The notes beneath the pieces were generated by a model. The model made no database searches. It was not told the DNA's origin and saw nothing but the letters and a program-made list of their open reading frames with translations. A DNA stretch of 64,000 bases from Maea johnstoni (lineage: Eukaryota; Annelida; Polychaeta; Spionida; Magelonidae), in assembly GCA_963942565.1 (NCBI GenBank), contig OZ012695.1, positions 11,031,917 through 11,095,916 of the forward strand, read 5' to 3'. Both the position numbers and the translations under genes were made by a program. Below, piece by piece: positions 1-13,640 of the stretch; position 1 is the first letter of the stretch, and each line of letters starts with the position of its first letter.

Positions 1-77
1 AATCGCGACCAAAATCACACTGTCAGAATATTCCCCCTTTTAATAATTTGAGTGGAGCGATCGCCTGATCACTGGAC

Positions 78-83
78 AGCAAA

Positions 84-141
<58 letters not shown>

Positions 142-144
142 AAT

Positions 145-229
<85 letters not shown>
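78..229. repeat. (TA)n microsatellite in two blocks
   Basis: Nearly pure TA dinucleotides, split by a short unique piece (about 137-147). Reading frames across it are artefacts of the dinucleotide repeat. Confidence 0.98.
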
Positions 230-230
<1 letters not shown>

Positions 231-360
231 CAAATATGACATCCCTGTGGGGTTTCCACCAGGAATAACTTCCCCGAGAGAGGATTGTTGCTCGAGGGCG
301 TAGGCCGAGGGCGACAATCCTCTCAAGGTGGAAACCCCTCAGAGGTCATATATGTTTTAT
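231..360. mobile_element. Foldback/hairpin element, copy 1
   Basis: An imperfect inverted repeat of about 55 bp per arm (237-349). The outer arms read GGGGTTTCCACC and GGTGGAAACCCC, and the inner arms hold GAGAGGATTGTTGC against GCGACAATCCTCTC. The flanks ACAAATATG on the left and TTTTATCATA on the right are shared with the hairpin at 3263-3395, so the two are members of one family. It has no coding capacity. It sits directly against a (TA)n tract. The family name is unknown to me. Confidence 0.7.
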
Positions 361-825
361 CATACCAAATAAAACACAAAACACAAAAGGGGAAAAATTT
401 CAAACACCAGATACTTTGGATAAATACTCGTCGTCTGCCTTGTTGAACTAGTTTCACCGGTAGGTCACTCGGTAGGTTACTCGGTTTCTGCCCATTGCAG
501 TATGTTGCTTGTCTTGGATAACTGGTGTGTATTTTCTTTGGCCTAATCGTGTTATCTCTAGATTTACAAGGCTAGCTGTCAGGTACCATGTTTGTTCTCA
601 CGAAAAAATCCATTAGCACGCTGTCAATAGCGTATGAGTTATAGGATTGTGAGTTAGCCGCTAAGCCAATGGTGAAGGAATGTCTAACATCGTGTCCAAC
701 CGACGAGACAACGAGACAATTGACTTAAGTTCACACGAGTTCTTCTTTATCGCGTTACTTTAGTCGAGGTGGATGCCTGTCTTATTGAATCTTAGCAGTG
801 TTTCTTGGAATGCAAATCACAGGAG
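361..825. other. No feature seen
   Basis: Unique-looking AT-rich DNA. The first ~60 bases may be the 3' part of the hairpin element, because a weak resemblance to the DNA after 3395 is visible. I see no coding signal. Confidence 0.5.
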
Positions 826-910
826 CGCGGTGGCATAGTGATAAAACGCTTGACTAACAACCGTGCAATATGGGGATACGCCACTGGATCCACGTTGGTA
901 TTGAAGAAGC
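826..910 (+). mobile_element. tRNA-like SINE head (weak)
   Basis: GGTGGCATAGTGATAAAACG resembles a pol III A box in a tRNA-derived SINE head. The following ~50 bases have the spacing of a tRNA-like region, but the B box is poor. Similar heads occur at 12245 and 52420. Confidence 0.35.
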
Positions 911-2735
911 TCGACGACAAAACGGCTATTTTACATATCAATGAATGTTTAACCAATATATATAAATGATTTTTTGGTATGAGTATTTCTTTTATAGTGA
1001 TACATTTATCATGATTACCTATAAATGATTTATTAATATCTATACTGAACTATGAGTATGAGAAAGGACTCTTTAATGTTTAGTAATATCAATAACATGT
1101 GTTAACATTAAGGAAAGCATCTTTGCATTAATTAATGCCTATATGTCCTTGTAAGTGTGGCAAAGGAGGAGAAAGTATTTCTACCGAGCTTTGGATTCTA
1201 TAGCGACAATGCCAAAAAAATTGCAATTTATCATTGAAATCGAAGAATACAGTAGTTTAAAAACATATCAAACGACGAGTATAGCAACAATATAGACATG
1301 ATATATAAAACAGCAACTGCTGTAACGTGGGGAAATCCGGAGAGAAGTGTACAATTAAATGTTGAATAAAGATTATTCTTCCATTGACTCAATTATTACA
1401 AATGCACGTGCACGTAAGTAGTGTATGCATTAGAAAGTTTTGCATTGCATTTCACGTTTAAAAGGAAGTGCTATATGGCAATCAGCAGATCTGCACGAAA
1501 TGAATGTATTAAAGCACGGTATACAGGTAGTGGAGGGTGTTGACGGTAGCAATGTCAAGATCCGGCGAGAATGGAACTGGATAGCTCGCTTATCGGCGAA
1601 AATTCGTTCGGTGGCGTATCGGATGGTGGAAAGCTATGAAACCGCTCGTACCCAGCTTTCACCGGAACAAGTACCGCCAAGACCTATAACGTCTAGGTTA
1701 TAAACAATAAGCTAAAATGAAAGTTTGATATGAAATGAATTTTTTGAAAAGATCCTAAATGCTTACTTTGAGAGACGGAAGTTTTGACAATTGAACTCGG
1801 CTTTCTGTAATGGCAGTGTATTACCGATACCTGCAAATAGAGTTGTGGCTTCAAAATCTTTGGGGGCTAAGCACCAACAAGGGATACTGGACAGGTTTTT
1901 TACGAAAAGGTGTAATGTGTATGTACGTATGTATGTAATGTATTGACTGTATTTTCATTCAAAAGCATCACACATATTTTTTATCAAATAGTAACATAAA
2001 CCAGAAAATATAGAAAACCCGGTAGTAGTATATTAGTAGAGATACAATTTGTTGCATATTATACTGGGTGCTCAGCGTATACTGTATTTACATTAATTTT
2101 TTCTATCTGTATAAGAGATGAATCCTGTCAGTTCCCAGTGTTTGCGCTGGTATATTGAATACTATTATTTTAATGGTGAAAAATCTATTGATAAAAATAG
2201 ACAATAGGGGAGAGCTCAGATTAAAGACATCTAGTATCACATGTATACCCAGATGAACTATGAAGAGTATTATGCAGAGATTGATCAGAAAACTGACGAA
2301 ATTCTTAGTGAATGGGAATATTTGATTTTACCATATTCACTATATTCTCTTATTGAATTTGTACTTTTTAGACTTGAATATAATGTGTTTCCTGACTAAG
2401 TGTAACTGTCATGAAAGTACTAATCTATGTGTAAAAGTACTACTATTTTTATCATGTAAGAAGAAATAAAAACCTGCAATGACTGGGGAAATGTAAAATA
2501 AAATGCCTAAACATACTTGTCAAGAACCAATGATCTAGAATTCTTTAATGACATATTTGAAATGAATTATAGTGTGTCATTCAACGTATCTACATCATTT
2601 CTTTATTTGAAAAAGGCTCGGGTGAATACGATATTACTAAAATACACCAGATGTGTATATACGCTACGTGCACAATAATCTGAAATTGGAATTTCTTCCC
2701 CGTCGATCTTCCTATCGCAATAAAGCGAAATCATG
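911..2735. other. No feature seen
   Basis: AT-rich DNA. An isolated open frame of 67 codons (1500-1703) has no recognisable motif and no supporting context, so I do not call it a gene. Confidence 0.5.
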
Positions 2736-2737
2736 AG

Positions 2738-4141
2738 TAGGCAGTCACTAATGTTTTGAAGGACTATCTTAGTTCTTTGATGACGACGCTATTTGTAAAA
2801 GAATTAAAAAAACGAGCTCTGAGATTTTCTCATGATCGAAATATATCAAGGATATACGAACATGATAGCCCTATATACGATATACTGAACACCTCTAATA
2901 AAGTAAGTCTGTACGAAGCATGTATGAAGATGATTCATAGGGACCACTTTTTACAAAAACTCAGTGGAAGAAATTGGTTTGGGATGATGTGTGGAATAAG
3001 GAGGATGGGGACTGCAGTATACTCCATATGTAAGTAAGGGAGTTACTGATACAGATAAACCATATCACCTATCGTGGTGGATAGTGTCGGATAAACTCCA
3101 AAACTTGATGGGCACACGCGAAATAAAGGCGGCAATCATGGCACACTCAAGTCTCCTGAAAGCGAATATCATGAGACTTAAAAGAGAGTCTTTCTTGGCC
3201 AAAAGGTGTAACCGATGTGATTTGGGCATCATAGAAAACGCACGATACATCATCATACAAATATGCCATGCCAGTGTGGGTATCCTGATGGAATGTCTCC
3301 CAGAGGGAGGATGGTTTTCCCGAGGGCAGAGCCCTCGGGAAAACCATCCTCCCTCTGTGAGACATTCCATCAGGATACCCACACTGGCATGGCATTTTTG
3401 TTTTATCATATCGAACAAACCCCAATTTGGTAAAATATCAATGAAAACACCAATGACGGCCGGTACTAGATCCGCTGGTGCCGTGGAAAAGAGCGTCTGC
3501 TATTATATCAAGGTCACAGATGACTGGTGATTCACACATTCCCCGCTAGGAGTCACTAGTGACAATGGTGGACATTTTGCCGGTGGACATGATGGAATGT
3601 CCAACTTTTCTAAGGCAATCACGGCTTAGGATCTTCAAGTGAGGTATGATAATATGCAATGTCCGCACTATGAGTACAAAATACGAGAAATGTACGATGA
3701 AATGGCAAAATCGCAATGTAAAGAAATCAATGAGACGCTAACAAATCCGCAAAACGCTCTCACTTAGATTTTGGGCAAACAGCCAGAGAGTATGTCTCTA
3801 GATAATATGTTCAGGTTTTGCATCATCACGGGAAGGTACATGAAGGTACCAAAATACATGATAGCGTTGTTACCAGGCAACATCTAAACTGAATCTCTAG
3901 TCACATGTAGATGACTGACAAGCGGCGAAATCCGAGTTTTCCTACAATTTTAATGTTTTTTCAAACGTCCAGTCCCTTAGTTCTAAAACGTATACAAGGT
4001 TTTTGCTTTCTGTTCTTAATGTCATGTATATCCAGTTTCATGTCTTTCCTGTTCCTTATTTTGTTTATGTTATATCTTGAAAAACGTATCCTTATGATTT
4101 TGAACCGCCATGTATAATCAATGAATATACAATACAATACA
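2738..4141 (+). mobile_element. LINE 3' fragment (same family as 34263-37990), interrupted
   Basis: The translation matches the C-terminal part of the LINE ORF2 at 34.2-37.8 kb. The aligned blocks are VLK...SPIYDILN (about 2753-2900), WWIVSD (about 3080) and CNRCDLGIIENARYII (about 3205-3255). The match resumes at MQCPHYEYKIREMYDEM (about 3652) and runs to about 3885. Inside the zinc-knuckle region the reading is broken by a ~395-bp insert that contains a hairpin element. The coding parts carry a frame change between 3000 and 3040 and in-frame stops (for example near 3766), so this is a dead remnant. The 3' end carries an ACAAT-rich tail (about 4126-4145) after a non-coding stretch, which may be this LINE's own tail or that of another retroposon. 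Confidence 0.7.
3255..3649. mobile_element. Foldback/hairpin element, copy 2, inside the LINE fragment
   Basis: A nearly perfect palindrome at 3263-3395 has arms of ~64 bp. They begin ATGCCATGCCAGTGTGGG and end with its complement, around the centre CCGAGGGCAGAGCCCTCGG. The left flank ACAAATATG and right flank TTTTATCATA are the same as in copy 1. The DNA from 3396 to 3649 does not belong to the LINE reading and is probably the rest of the insertion, because LINE homology resumes only at about 3650. No target duplication is clear. Confidence 0.7.
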
Positions 4142-4144
4142 ATA

Positions 4145-4470
<326 letters not shown>

Positions 4471-4601
4471 ATATTGTCATTTGATATTGCGCCCTTTCCA
4501 TATAAACATGCTCAAAGGCGCATTACATTCCATTGTCAAAGGATAGATGTTGATACCCACATAGTTAATTGATATATACATCTTTGAACAGATGTGATAT
4601 A

Positions 4602-4624
4602 TATATGATATATATATATATATG

Positions 4625-4719
<95 letters not shown>
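4602..4719. repeat. (TA)n microsatellite
   Basis: Pure TA dinucleotides, followed by a short TTTA run. Confidence 0.95.
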
Positions 4720-4721
<2 letters not shown>

Positions 4722-5460
4722 ATATTTATTTATTTATTTATATACACACATATTTCGCAGGCATAACTAATATGATGGTCATTTGACCTGTAACATTTGA
4801 TCTACTTACCCTCTAAGGAGCTGGCCAGTCATTCCTGTTCACGTGCCATTGTCCATCCGGGTACCGACTATCTCCCGGGACCAGATTAATCAAATAACCA
4901 AAATCTGCTAACTCTGCAACCCGTGCTAATATGTCCACGAGATACCCCTGGAACCTGAAAAACAGACGAATGGTTTAAATGAAACGATAAAGGAAAAATA
5001 CATATCTCGCAAATCTTGGTGTGTATTTTGTTGATCACATGATCACTTGAGTCTAAGAATATATTTTTCGAATTTTCATAATTTTGTCCAGAATATGGAA
5101 TGATGTTCAAACCATGACGCGCTGTACATGGTATACATATAGATGTCAGGGGGTCAAACTATCAAGATTGAGTATGAGGTCATGGCGAATAATCATGGCA
5201 TATATCAGGGAAGTGTATATCTAAAATGTATAGCATGGCGATAAAAGGCCGCACAGGTGTCGGGTAGGGCTTGTCATATAGTATACATGTGGTATGGCTT
5301 GCAATATATGGCCAAATATGATGAGGTGTGAACACGACAGGACTCTACTCCGAAAGTTGTATGTAGAATATATTTCTACATACAATTTTCGCAGTAATTT
5401 ATGCCTATTTAAGTCTAAGATACGCCCATCATGCATGTTTCAACTCTGGAACGCATGATG
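4720..5460. other. No gene seen; one small hairpin
   Basis: Unique-looking DNA. A short palindrome with a stem of about 14 bp lies at 5354-5390 (TTGTATGTAGAA against TTCTACATACAA). No other structure was recognised. Confidence 0.5.
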
Positions 5461-5582
5461 TTAATCATTCATATTTTCTGTTTGTTTTTATTTAGTTATT
5501 GTTCAATTCATTTGTTTTGTATCTGTTATTTCGAATAATCATGATTTGGTCAATAAAGAATATAATACAATACAATACAATG
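5461..5582 (+). mobile_element. 3' end of a retroposon with an (ATACA)n tail
   Basis: A T-rich stretch, then GTCAATAAAGAATATAATAC, then repeated ATACA units. This layout resembles the 3' ends near 4126 and 37970. It looks like a LINE or SINE 3' terminus, but the family cannot be fixed from the tail alone. Confidence 0.45.
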
Positions 5583-5700
5583 AAGTAGGAAACAGAAGGC
5601 TGAGGGTAAAACTCCCCCGAACCCAAGTCACTGGTAACTCTTTCACATGCAGCAGCGAGATTCACCACGACACGTGAACGACGTTTGCTCATGGCACTTA
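5583..5700 (-). mobile_element. SINE fragment (CCAGTGACTTGGG family)
   Basis: Read on the minus strand it contains GTTACCAGTGACTTGGG, matching the body of the better-preserved SINE at 9870-10112 (GTTGCCAGTGACCTGGGG). The head is degraded. Confidence 0.5.
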
Positions 5701-5828
5701 CACTTACAGAGAGGAAGGTACTAATTTACAGTAGACCCATCAACTAAACTATCAGCCACAAGGCACCTCAATTGTGGACAGAGCTGCTTGATAACTCCCC
5801 CTGTCCGCGGACACATCAGGTTTCTAGG

Positions 5829-8800
5829 TCGGTCCCCTGATGATGATGGTGGGTGAAAACCTTAACATTATCTCTGCAAATGTACGTGGCCTTAGACAAC
5901 AACATAAGAGACTAGATTTCTTCGAGTATTGCAAAAATCTCAAGCCGGATATGATTTGTTTGCAAGAAACGCACTTGATCCAAAAAGATCACAATCTCCT
6001 TCTAAAGGAATGGAATTTAGATTACATCCTGGCTGGAAACTCGACTAATAGTAGGGGAGTGGCAGTTCTGTTAAACAAAACCTTTGAATATACAATAAAG
6101 CAATGCATCAAGGACCCTGAGGGAAGATTTATTATTTTAGAACTTGATATTACACATCTCAGGAATATTTTTTAAATTAATATTCATGGTCCCAACAGTG
6201 ATGAGCCTGCCTGGTTCCTCAATCTATTTCAGAAAGTTCAGAAAATTTCAAATGATAATGAGATCTGGGTAGGGGATTGGAACGTCTCTTTAACTGACAT
6301 GGATAATTATAACTATGTTAAAGCTCGTAACTCAAAATCAAACACCATTATAAATAATTTTATCAAAAATAACATAATGTCTGACATATGGCGTAAACAA
6401 AATCCAGACAGGAAAAGGTTCACATGGAGAACTGAGCGACCCTGTAAAAGATCAAGGCTGGATTATTTTTTAATTTCTGAAGACATCCTTGCTTTAAACC
6501 CACAATCACAAATACATAATGACTACAGAAGTGATCATAATATAATCACTTTATCAATTCAAAAAACCACCCAACAAAGAGTAAAGGGTCTCTGGAAAAT
6601 GAATAATGCATTGCTAGAAAACTCTGATTTCGTGAAGATGGTTAAAAAAGAAATTGAACTTATCACCTCCACATATGCTTTGCCAATTTATAGCAATGAA
6701 TATGTTCAGTCTGATCATGGTGAAACATTGGAATTATTGATCTCTGACACACTTTTCCTCGAAACTCTTCTCTGTCAAATCAGAGGACAAATAATACGAT
6801 TTTCAAAAAAATTAAAAAGAGAGGAAAAGAAAGATGAGATTGCTCTCATTTCTGAAATTAAAGAATTACAAGAGCTCATTGACTCTGGCAATGAAGAACT
6901 AGAAAAAAGGGATTCTCTAAGAGATAAGTCTCTGAGATTAGAGAACCTTCGAGAGAAATCGACCAAAGGATCCATTATCAGATCTAGGGCTAATATTATT
7001 GACAACTGGGAAAAACCATCAAAATTTTTTCTAAATTTAGAAAAAAAGAATTTCACGAACAAGAATATCCCCTCACTCATTACAGATGATGAGAAGGTTA
7101 TTACTGACAGTAAGAAAATTCTAGTTATGCAGAAAGATTTTTACCAAGACTTATATTCCTCTAAAGACTCTACTCCAACATTAAACTCCAAATACAGTGA
7201 TTGGATTAAAAATATACCAAGGATTTCTGAAGAAAAAAAAATGGAATTAGAACGCCCATATGTTATTGAAGAACTAGAAATTACTATACGATCAAGTAAA
7301 ACCAATAAAGCCCCAGGTCCGGATGGATATTCGAATGAATTTTTTAAGTTTTTCATAGAAGAGTTGAAACATTGGATTTTCCGGTACTTTATTGAGGGCA
7401 AAAAAAAGGGTAAAATGTCAAAATTATCTTTGGAAGGGGTGATAACCTGTATTCCCAAACAGGGGAAACTACGGAATACTCTCAAAAATTGGCGACCTTT
7501 GACTTTATTAAACAGTATATATAAATTTTACTCTTCCATGGTAGCCAACCGTCCAAAATTAACTTTACCATCAGTTATCAATGAGGACCAGACAGGTTTC
7601 ATATCGGGCCGCTTCATAGGTGAAAACACCCGAATGATATATGATACAATTCATTACTGTGAAGAGGAAAACAAAAAAGGTTTATTAATTATACTCGATT
7701 TTTCTAAGGCATTCGACACTATAGAATGGCCTTTTATAGAAGATGTTTTTAAAATCTTTAACTTTGGAGAAGACTTTATTGAAATGATAAAACTTTTTCA
7801 ACAAAATTCAACTTCAATGGTTGAACAGAATGGCCACCTCTCCGATTCTATTGTGTTGGCAAGGGGTTGCCGTCAAGGTGACCCCCTCTCGCCATATGTT
7901 TTTGTACTTTGTGCGGAGATACTGTCCCACGTTATCAGGGAGACCGACGGCATTAAGGGTATTAGGGTTTACGATACTGAGTCGAAAGCATCTCAATACG
8001 CGGACGACACCACGCTCATGGTAGAGGAAGATTATGAGTCTGTTTGCAATGTTGTAAGAATTTTGAAGTGGTTCAAAAGTATCTCTGGGTTAGAGATTAA
8101 CAACGAAAAAACAAAGGTTGTTAAAATTGGGGCATCAAGAGGCAGCAGCATCTCGTGGCAGGGCAAATTTGGTTTTAATTGGACATCAACTTTTGAAATT
8201 TTGGGAATATACTATGACATCACCAAGATGGGGGAAATTACTGAAATTAACATCAATAGGAAAATGGGGGAAATACGACAGTTGATCAGAATATGGAGTG
8301 CGAGAAATCTCACTCCATACGGCAAAGTTTGTATTATTAAATCCCTCTTAATGGCTAAAATTACCCACATGCTGCTGTCTCTTCCAAGCCCCAATGTTTT
8401 ATGTATCAAAGAACTGTATAATACTTTCTCAAGCTTTTTATGGTGCGGAAAACCTCCTAAATGGAGAAAAGAAATTTTGGAGGGTGAAATACATCATGGT
8501 GGCTTAAAATTACATAATATCGCTATCTTTGACCAAACTTTAAAATTATCTTGGCTCCGAAGATATCTGCAGTCAAGCAGTAAATGGACTTTATTTCCAA
8601 AGGCCTTTGAGTTAGACGAGGCTTTCCTTTACGGACCAGATTACTTAGATAGAATTATAGAGATGACATCCAACAAATTTTGGAAAGATGTCATCAGAAG
8701 CTTGCAGATGTTATGGTGATCAGAGGCAGTAAAAGATAGAGAAGTCATTTTGAATACCCCACTCTGGTTAAATAGCAATTTCGAAATACAGTTAAAAAGG

Positions 8801-9841
8801 GATTGGTTAATGAAAGGTACAAATTCGATAGCAGATTTTCTTGGAATAATGAAAGTGCCGTTAACCATGGAAGAGTTCACAAGTAAATATGGGGTAAAAA
8901 CAAACTTTTTGGAATACAGCAAAATTGTTTTTCGAATCAAGAAGTTCCTCGAATGGATGGACATACCCTTATATTGTGAAACTTTACCAAGGAATAGTAC
9001 AATCAATATTCTAGTCAACCTAAATAAGAAGGGATGCTCCAGACTGTATTCGAAAATTAAAGATTCCAATGATCACGTTTTACATAATATTGTCACTAAA
9101 TGGCACGATAAAACGAATATAGAGATTGAAAGCTATAGTCTGGGGCGCTCCTTTACAACACACCATCGTTGTTACAATGACACATACTTAAGATATATTC
9201 AATTCCGCACTCTACACTATCGTTTCTTTACAAATGATAGACTATTTACAATGGGGATTAAAAACTCAAATTTATGTGGGATGTGTCAAATGGAGGAAGA
9301 TTCGGTTGAGCACATGCTTTTATTCTGTGAGGAATCACAACAATTGTGGACAGCAGTGCAAGAGTGGATCATAGAAATAGGCATGGAGAATTACAATTTG
9401 TCAAATAATAGAATAATAGAAGGTGACCTAGAGAATGCTCTAGCAGTGAATAGCATTATATTATTGACAAAAAAGGTAATCTACAACGCCATGAAGAGGG
9501 AAAGAAAACCACATATACTCAATGTAAAATATGAGGTTAAGTCAGTTTATTATCAAGAAAAGTATAAACAATACATAAAGGGAAATCGAACAAGGTTTGA
9601 GAAACAATACAATCTATTGAGTAACCTACATGATAACTGAACCAGTTTTTCAATGATGATTATGTTGCAAATATTGTTTTTTGTATATGGTTTTGAATGT
9701 ATATATCACAGAACCATTATATGGCAAACATTGTTTTTGTACAGGGCTTGGAACGTATATATTATTTCTATGCCTTTGCCTCACTGTAACCTGTGCTTAT
9801 TGCTTGAAAATGAATAAAAAAAGTTTTGAAAATTAAAAAAG
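5829..9841 (+). mobile_element. L1/Tx1-type LINE, ORF2 plus 3' UTR, bounded by a 10-bp TSD
   Basis: The copy begins 11 bp before the ATG run of ORF2 and ends in AATAAAAAAAGTTTTGAAAA followed by an A-rich tail. The direct repeat GGTTTCTAGG lies immediately outside both ends (5819-5828 and 9842-9851), as expected for a target-site duplication from target-primed reverse transcription. No ORF1 precedes ORF2, so the insertion is 5'-truncated almost exactly at the ORF2 start. Two stops and a clean TSD suggest a fairly young but dead copy. Confidence 0.9.
5840..9640 (+). pseudogene. LINE ORF2: AP endonuclease + reverse transcriptase, two nonsense codons
   Basis: One frame of 1266 codons, the usual size of an L1-type ORF2 protein. 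Residues 1-240 are an apurinic-like endonuclease: NVRGL near the N-terminus, QETHL, GDWN, and the catalytic SDHN around residue 231-234. The reverse transcriptase spans roughly 480-780, with NKAPGPDGYSNEFF (about 489), DFSKAFDT (D620), GCRQGDPLSP and the catalytic YADD at 720-723. A C-terminal zinc-knuckle-like motif CGMC...EHMLLFC lies at 1146-1163. The frame is interrupted only by TAA at 6173-6175 (codon 112) and TGA at 8717-8719 (codon 960), and the protein similarity reads through both without a shift. In active relatives the product nicks DNA and copies the element's RNA in cis. The copy is flanked on both sides by SINEs on the minus strand. Confidence 0.93.
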
Positions 9842-9869
9842 GGTTTCTAGGAATTGCCATCGTGACAAC

Positions 9870-10112
9870 ATTTAGTGTACACACGGCAAAGTTCTTGTAT
9901 CGGTTTTTAGAAACCCGTAAATGGTCATTTGAAAGCTGCCGTATTGTAGCCAAGAAATCACACCAGGCAGGGAAACACCAACTAGCCCCAGGTCACTGGC
10001 AACTCTACCACATGCCTTGAGCCATATTTGAACCCCAATTCTGACAGCGGTGAGAGACAACAAGCCTTTCACTGGCAACTCCTAACACACTACGCCATCT
10101 GGGCAGCCCCTC
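9870..10112 (-). mobile_element. tRNA-derived SINE
   Basis: On the minus strand the tRNA-like head contains GATGGCGTAGTGTGTTAGG (A box) and GGGGTTCAAATATGGC (B box). The body holds GTTGCCAGTGACCTGGGG. This is the best-preserved member of a family also seen at 5583-5700, 14586-15225 and, weakly, 58437-58480. The boundary at the 9870 end is approximate. Confidence 0.7.
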
Positions 10113-11203
10113 GCATGTCATTTTACGATAGGGACAAAAGAGATCATTAAATGTGATCATTCTACAAAGCCATCTCATTTCATTCCGGGATACAATTCAC
10201 ATCAAAATTCACTTTTCTTTTGCTCAAAACTATTTCATTTGACCTATTTGATATATTGTACCCACTTCCTGAATACAAAAATGCCAAAGTTCCAGGGCAT
10301 CTATCTCATGTAGCATACTGACCTTAAGTCTGACTGATCGTGGTCACTCTTGTGTTGCAATAGGATGGCAATTGTTCCTAGGTCTGCAGGTTTATCCCAA
10401 GCTGGATTTTCACCAAGCTATGATGTACGAACTGAGGAACTCTACCTCCTAAGACTGACTGTGTTTACCAGGAACATCCTCGACCGCCCGTGACATGAAT
10501 ACCGTGGCCATAGGGACATAATGCGGCCTCCCGCTTGTGTCTGCAGAATCAACACTGTCCTGCCTGACAGGTTGGTATTTTCCTGACATAAATCACATGC
10601 AAAGAGTGGCCGTAAGTAAGATTGATTGAGGAATGAGTATGAACGTCATTAGAATACACAGTAACTCGCGGAACTGGGCAGAGTGGGGTTCAATCTCGGC
10701 CACATTAAAGTAATCTTGCACGGTGCTCAAATGCCTGTTATTAAACTTATTTCTCAATGGAATTCCGTGTCCTCAATGACACCCTTTTCTATTGAAGCCA
10801 AAACATATCTAGCAAGTGCACCACTTTGAGCAAATTCACATCCATCGACTATTTCTCAGATAGCCATACGTTTTGGTTCAATATGTAAGGCGGGCAAGAA
10901 CCACACGTATACATCAACTCTAAATTGAAACATACAAAGCAAACATCTGGCAACTTTATCAACTTATCTCCATCAATAGTCGTCATGGATATGATGAAAG
11001 ATATAACATAGTTGAAGCTTTAAAGTATGTTGATATCATATGTAATTCAAGTTATCCTCTGCTTTCATTGGGATAGATAAACCATCCTCTAATAATTTTC
11101 AAATATATTTCAATATGTTTATATATCGTTTAAGGTGACAGATTGGTGTACATGTATGTATCCCAGACGCGAAAGTTTCAAATGTATTATTGTGTTCTAA
11201 CCC

Positions 11204-11205
<2 letters not shown>
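10113..11205. other. No feature seen
   Basis: Unique-looking DNA. GGGGTTCAATCTCGGCC at about 10688 resembles a B box but has no A box at the right distance. Confidence 0.5.

Positions 11206-11207
<2 letters not shown>

Positions 11208-11261
<54 letters not shown>
11208..11261. repeat. (GA)n microsatellite
   Basis: About 26 uninterrupted GA units. Confidence 0.97.
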
Positions 11262-11265
<4 letters not shown>

Positions 11266-12230
11266 GTTCATTCAATTAAGGGTTGGGTATGGTCAAGCGA
11301 GCAGCAACCGGTTTATTGCATATTGGCAAGGTATCAGCACCCTAATCGCGACAGTTATCGCGCTTTTTTACGTAACACATTGGTATTGGACACAGCGATT
11401 GGTAGGAAAGTAACGCAGGAGAAGTCAGCATTATGATAAAATCTCGATTTCATTAAATGAAACATCCAACAGTCCAAGCTCCGCGCGCGATTCGTGGCAA
11501 ATCGATCAATATCTCGCAGTTTGGCAAGAGGTTATCTTTCAGGTCGTTGGAACTTTACCTCTAGTTTTTTCTACAGTGTGTGCTAAAGGCATAAATTTAT
11601 AATTTGGTGACATTCAATAGACATAAACGATGGGCATAAACGGTAAAACATATTGGAATTGATAGATCTTCTTAGATATTACTGGAACAGCTAACCAATT
11701 ATCGAATGGGATGAATTTCTCTTCATTTTGTTCAGGAAAGTGTGTCCCAGTGCCATGCGCAACGACGGGAACCAAGAAGTAGCGAGAAAGTGCTTAAGTG
11801 TTCGGCCCCTCCAATCCAGCCAAATCCATTTGCTTAAGTGTTCAGACATAGCAGTAGATGAGTGCTATTCAACGGGAAAGAAGACGTACATATGCGCAAG
11901 ACTTGGTAAAGCGGATAACACAGTTATTGATGAACGTATTCTCCGCCTACAAAAATCTATACGTATGATATATTGCGGAGAATAATAATAATGTCAATCA
12001 CTACCTTTTAAGGAGAAAATAGTAAGGGCATGCACTTTTGACGACACAAAATATATCTTACAAATCGCATATGCTCAACTCCATAGGGTTATGCTGTACA
12101 TAATTCAACACAAGCCTGAAGCCGGCAGAGACTACTATGTGATACATGTCTTGTATACACTATGCAATGATAATATCTGTTATCATTAATGTCATTGACT
12201 CTTCATACATGGAAAACTGTTGCATCGAAT
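11262..12230. other. No gene supported
   Basis: An open frame of about 75-80 codons ends at 11985 and follows a pyrimidine-AG sequence near 11734, which could be an exon edge. I recognise no domain in it and do not call a gene. Confidence 0.4.
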
Positions 12231-12235
12231 ATGAT

Positions 12236-12422
12236 AGAGATTCACCGTGGCATAGTGGTTCTGATGCCTGGCTCGCAGGTTATCCCCATAATCGAGTCTG
12301 CAACTGAAAGACCCCTTGAGACTATTTTTTCTTTTTTTTCTGTTCATCGTTCCATATTTTGTAAGGAATGTATGTAACATTTTGTTACAAGTCGTTTACA
12401 GCAAATAAATATACATACATAC
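12236..12422 (+). mobile_element. SINE-like repeat with a CATA-rich tail
   Basis: CACCGTGGCATAGTGGTTCT is an A-box-like tRNA head, with ATAATCGAGTCTGC at about B-box distance. The 3' end reads CAGCAAATAAATATACATAC, a short A-rich repetitive tail. A very similar tail phrase (CAGCAAATAAACATGC) ends the LINE remnant near 40110. Confidence 0.5.
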
Positions 12423-12566
12423 TATTCATGAGGAGAAGGGGATTTCCTCCCAGGTCCAGGTTTCTATCTCATCGCCATGTGACCTAAGCTGTTGAAAGCG
12501 ATGTAAAACCCATTCTTTACTTCATTTTCGATTTCAATTTTTTTTTGTGTAAACATATATATATAT

Positions 12567-13427
<861 letters not shown>

Positions 13428-13502
13428 ATTATCATTATTATTATTATTGTCATTATTATTATCATTATTATCATTATTGTTATTTTTATTATTATTGTTA
13501 TT

Positions 13503-13561
<59 letters not shown>

Positions 13562-13640
13562 CAGTATTATTATTATCAGTATTATCACATTACTATTATT
13601 ATTAGCATTATTATCATTATTATTATTATTATTATTATAA
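13428..13640. repeat. (ATT)n/(ATC)n-type imperfect triplet repeat
   Basis: Runs of ATT with interspersed ATC and GTT, starting directly at the right end of the foldback. Confidence 0.9.

Noticed and set aside
3065-3418. Protein-coding frames spanning the hairpin on both strands
   Set aside because: The palindrome gives matching open frames on both strands; the coding signal belongs only to the LINE on the plus strand.
11728-11985. Possible exon of about 80 codons after a pyrimidine-AG
   Set aside because: No recognisable domain, no partner exon nearby and no clear donor site.
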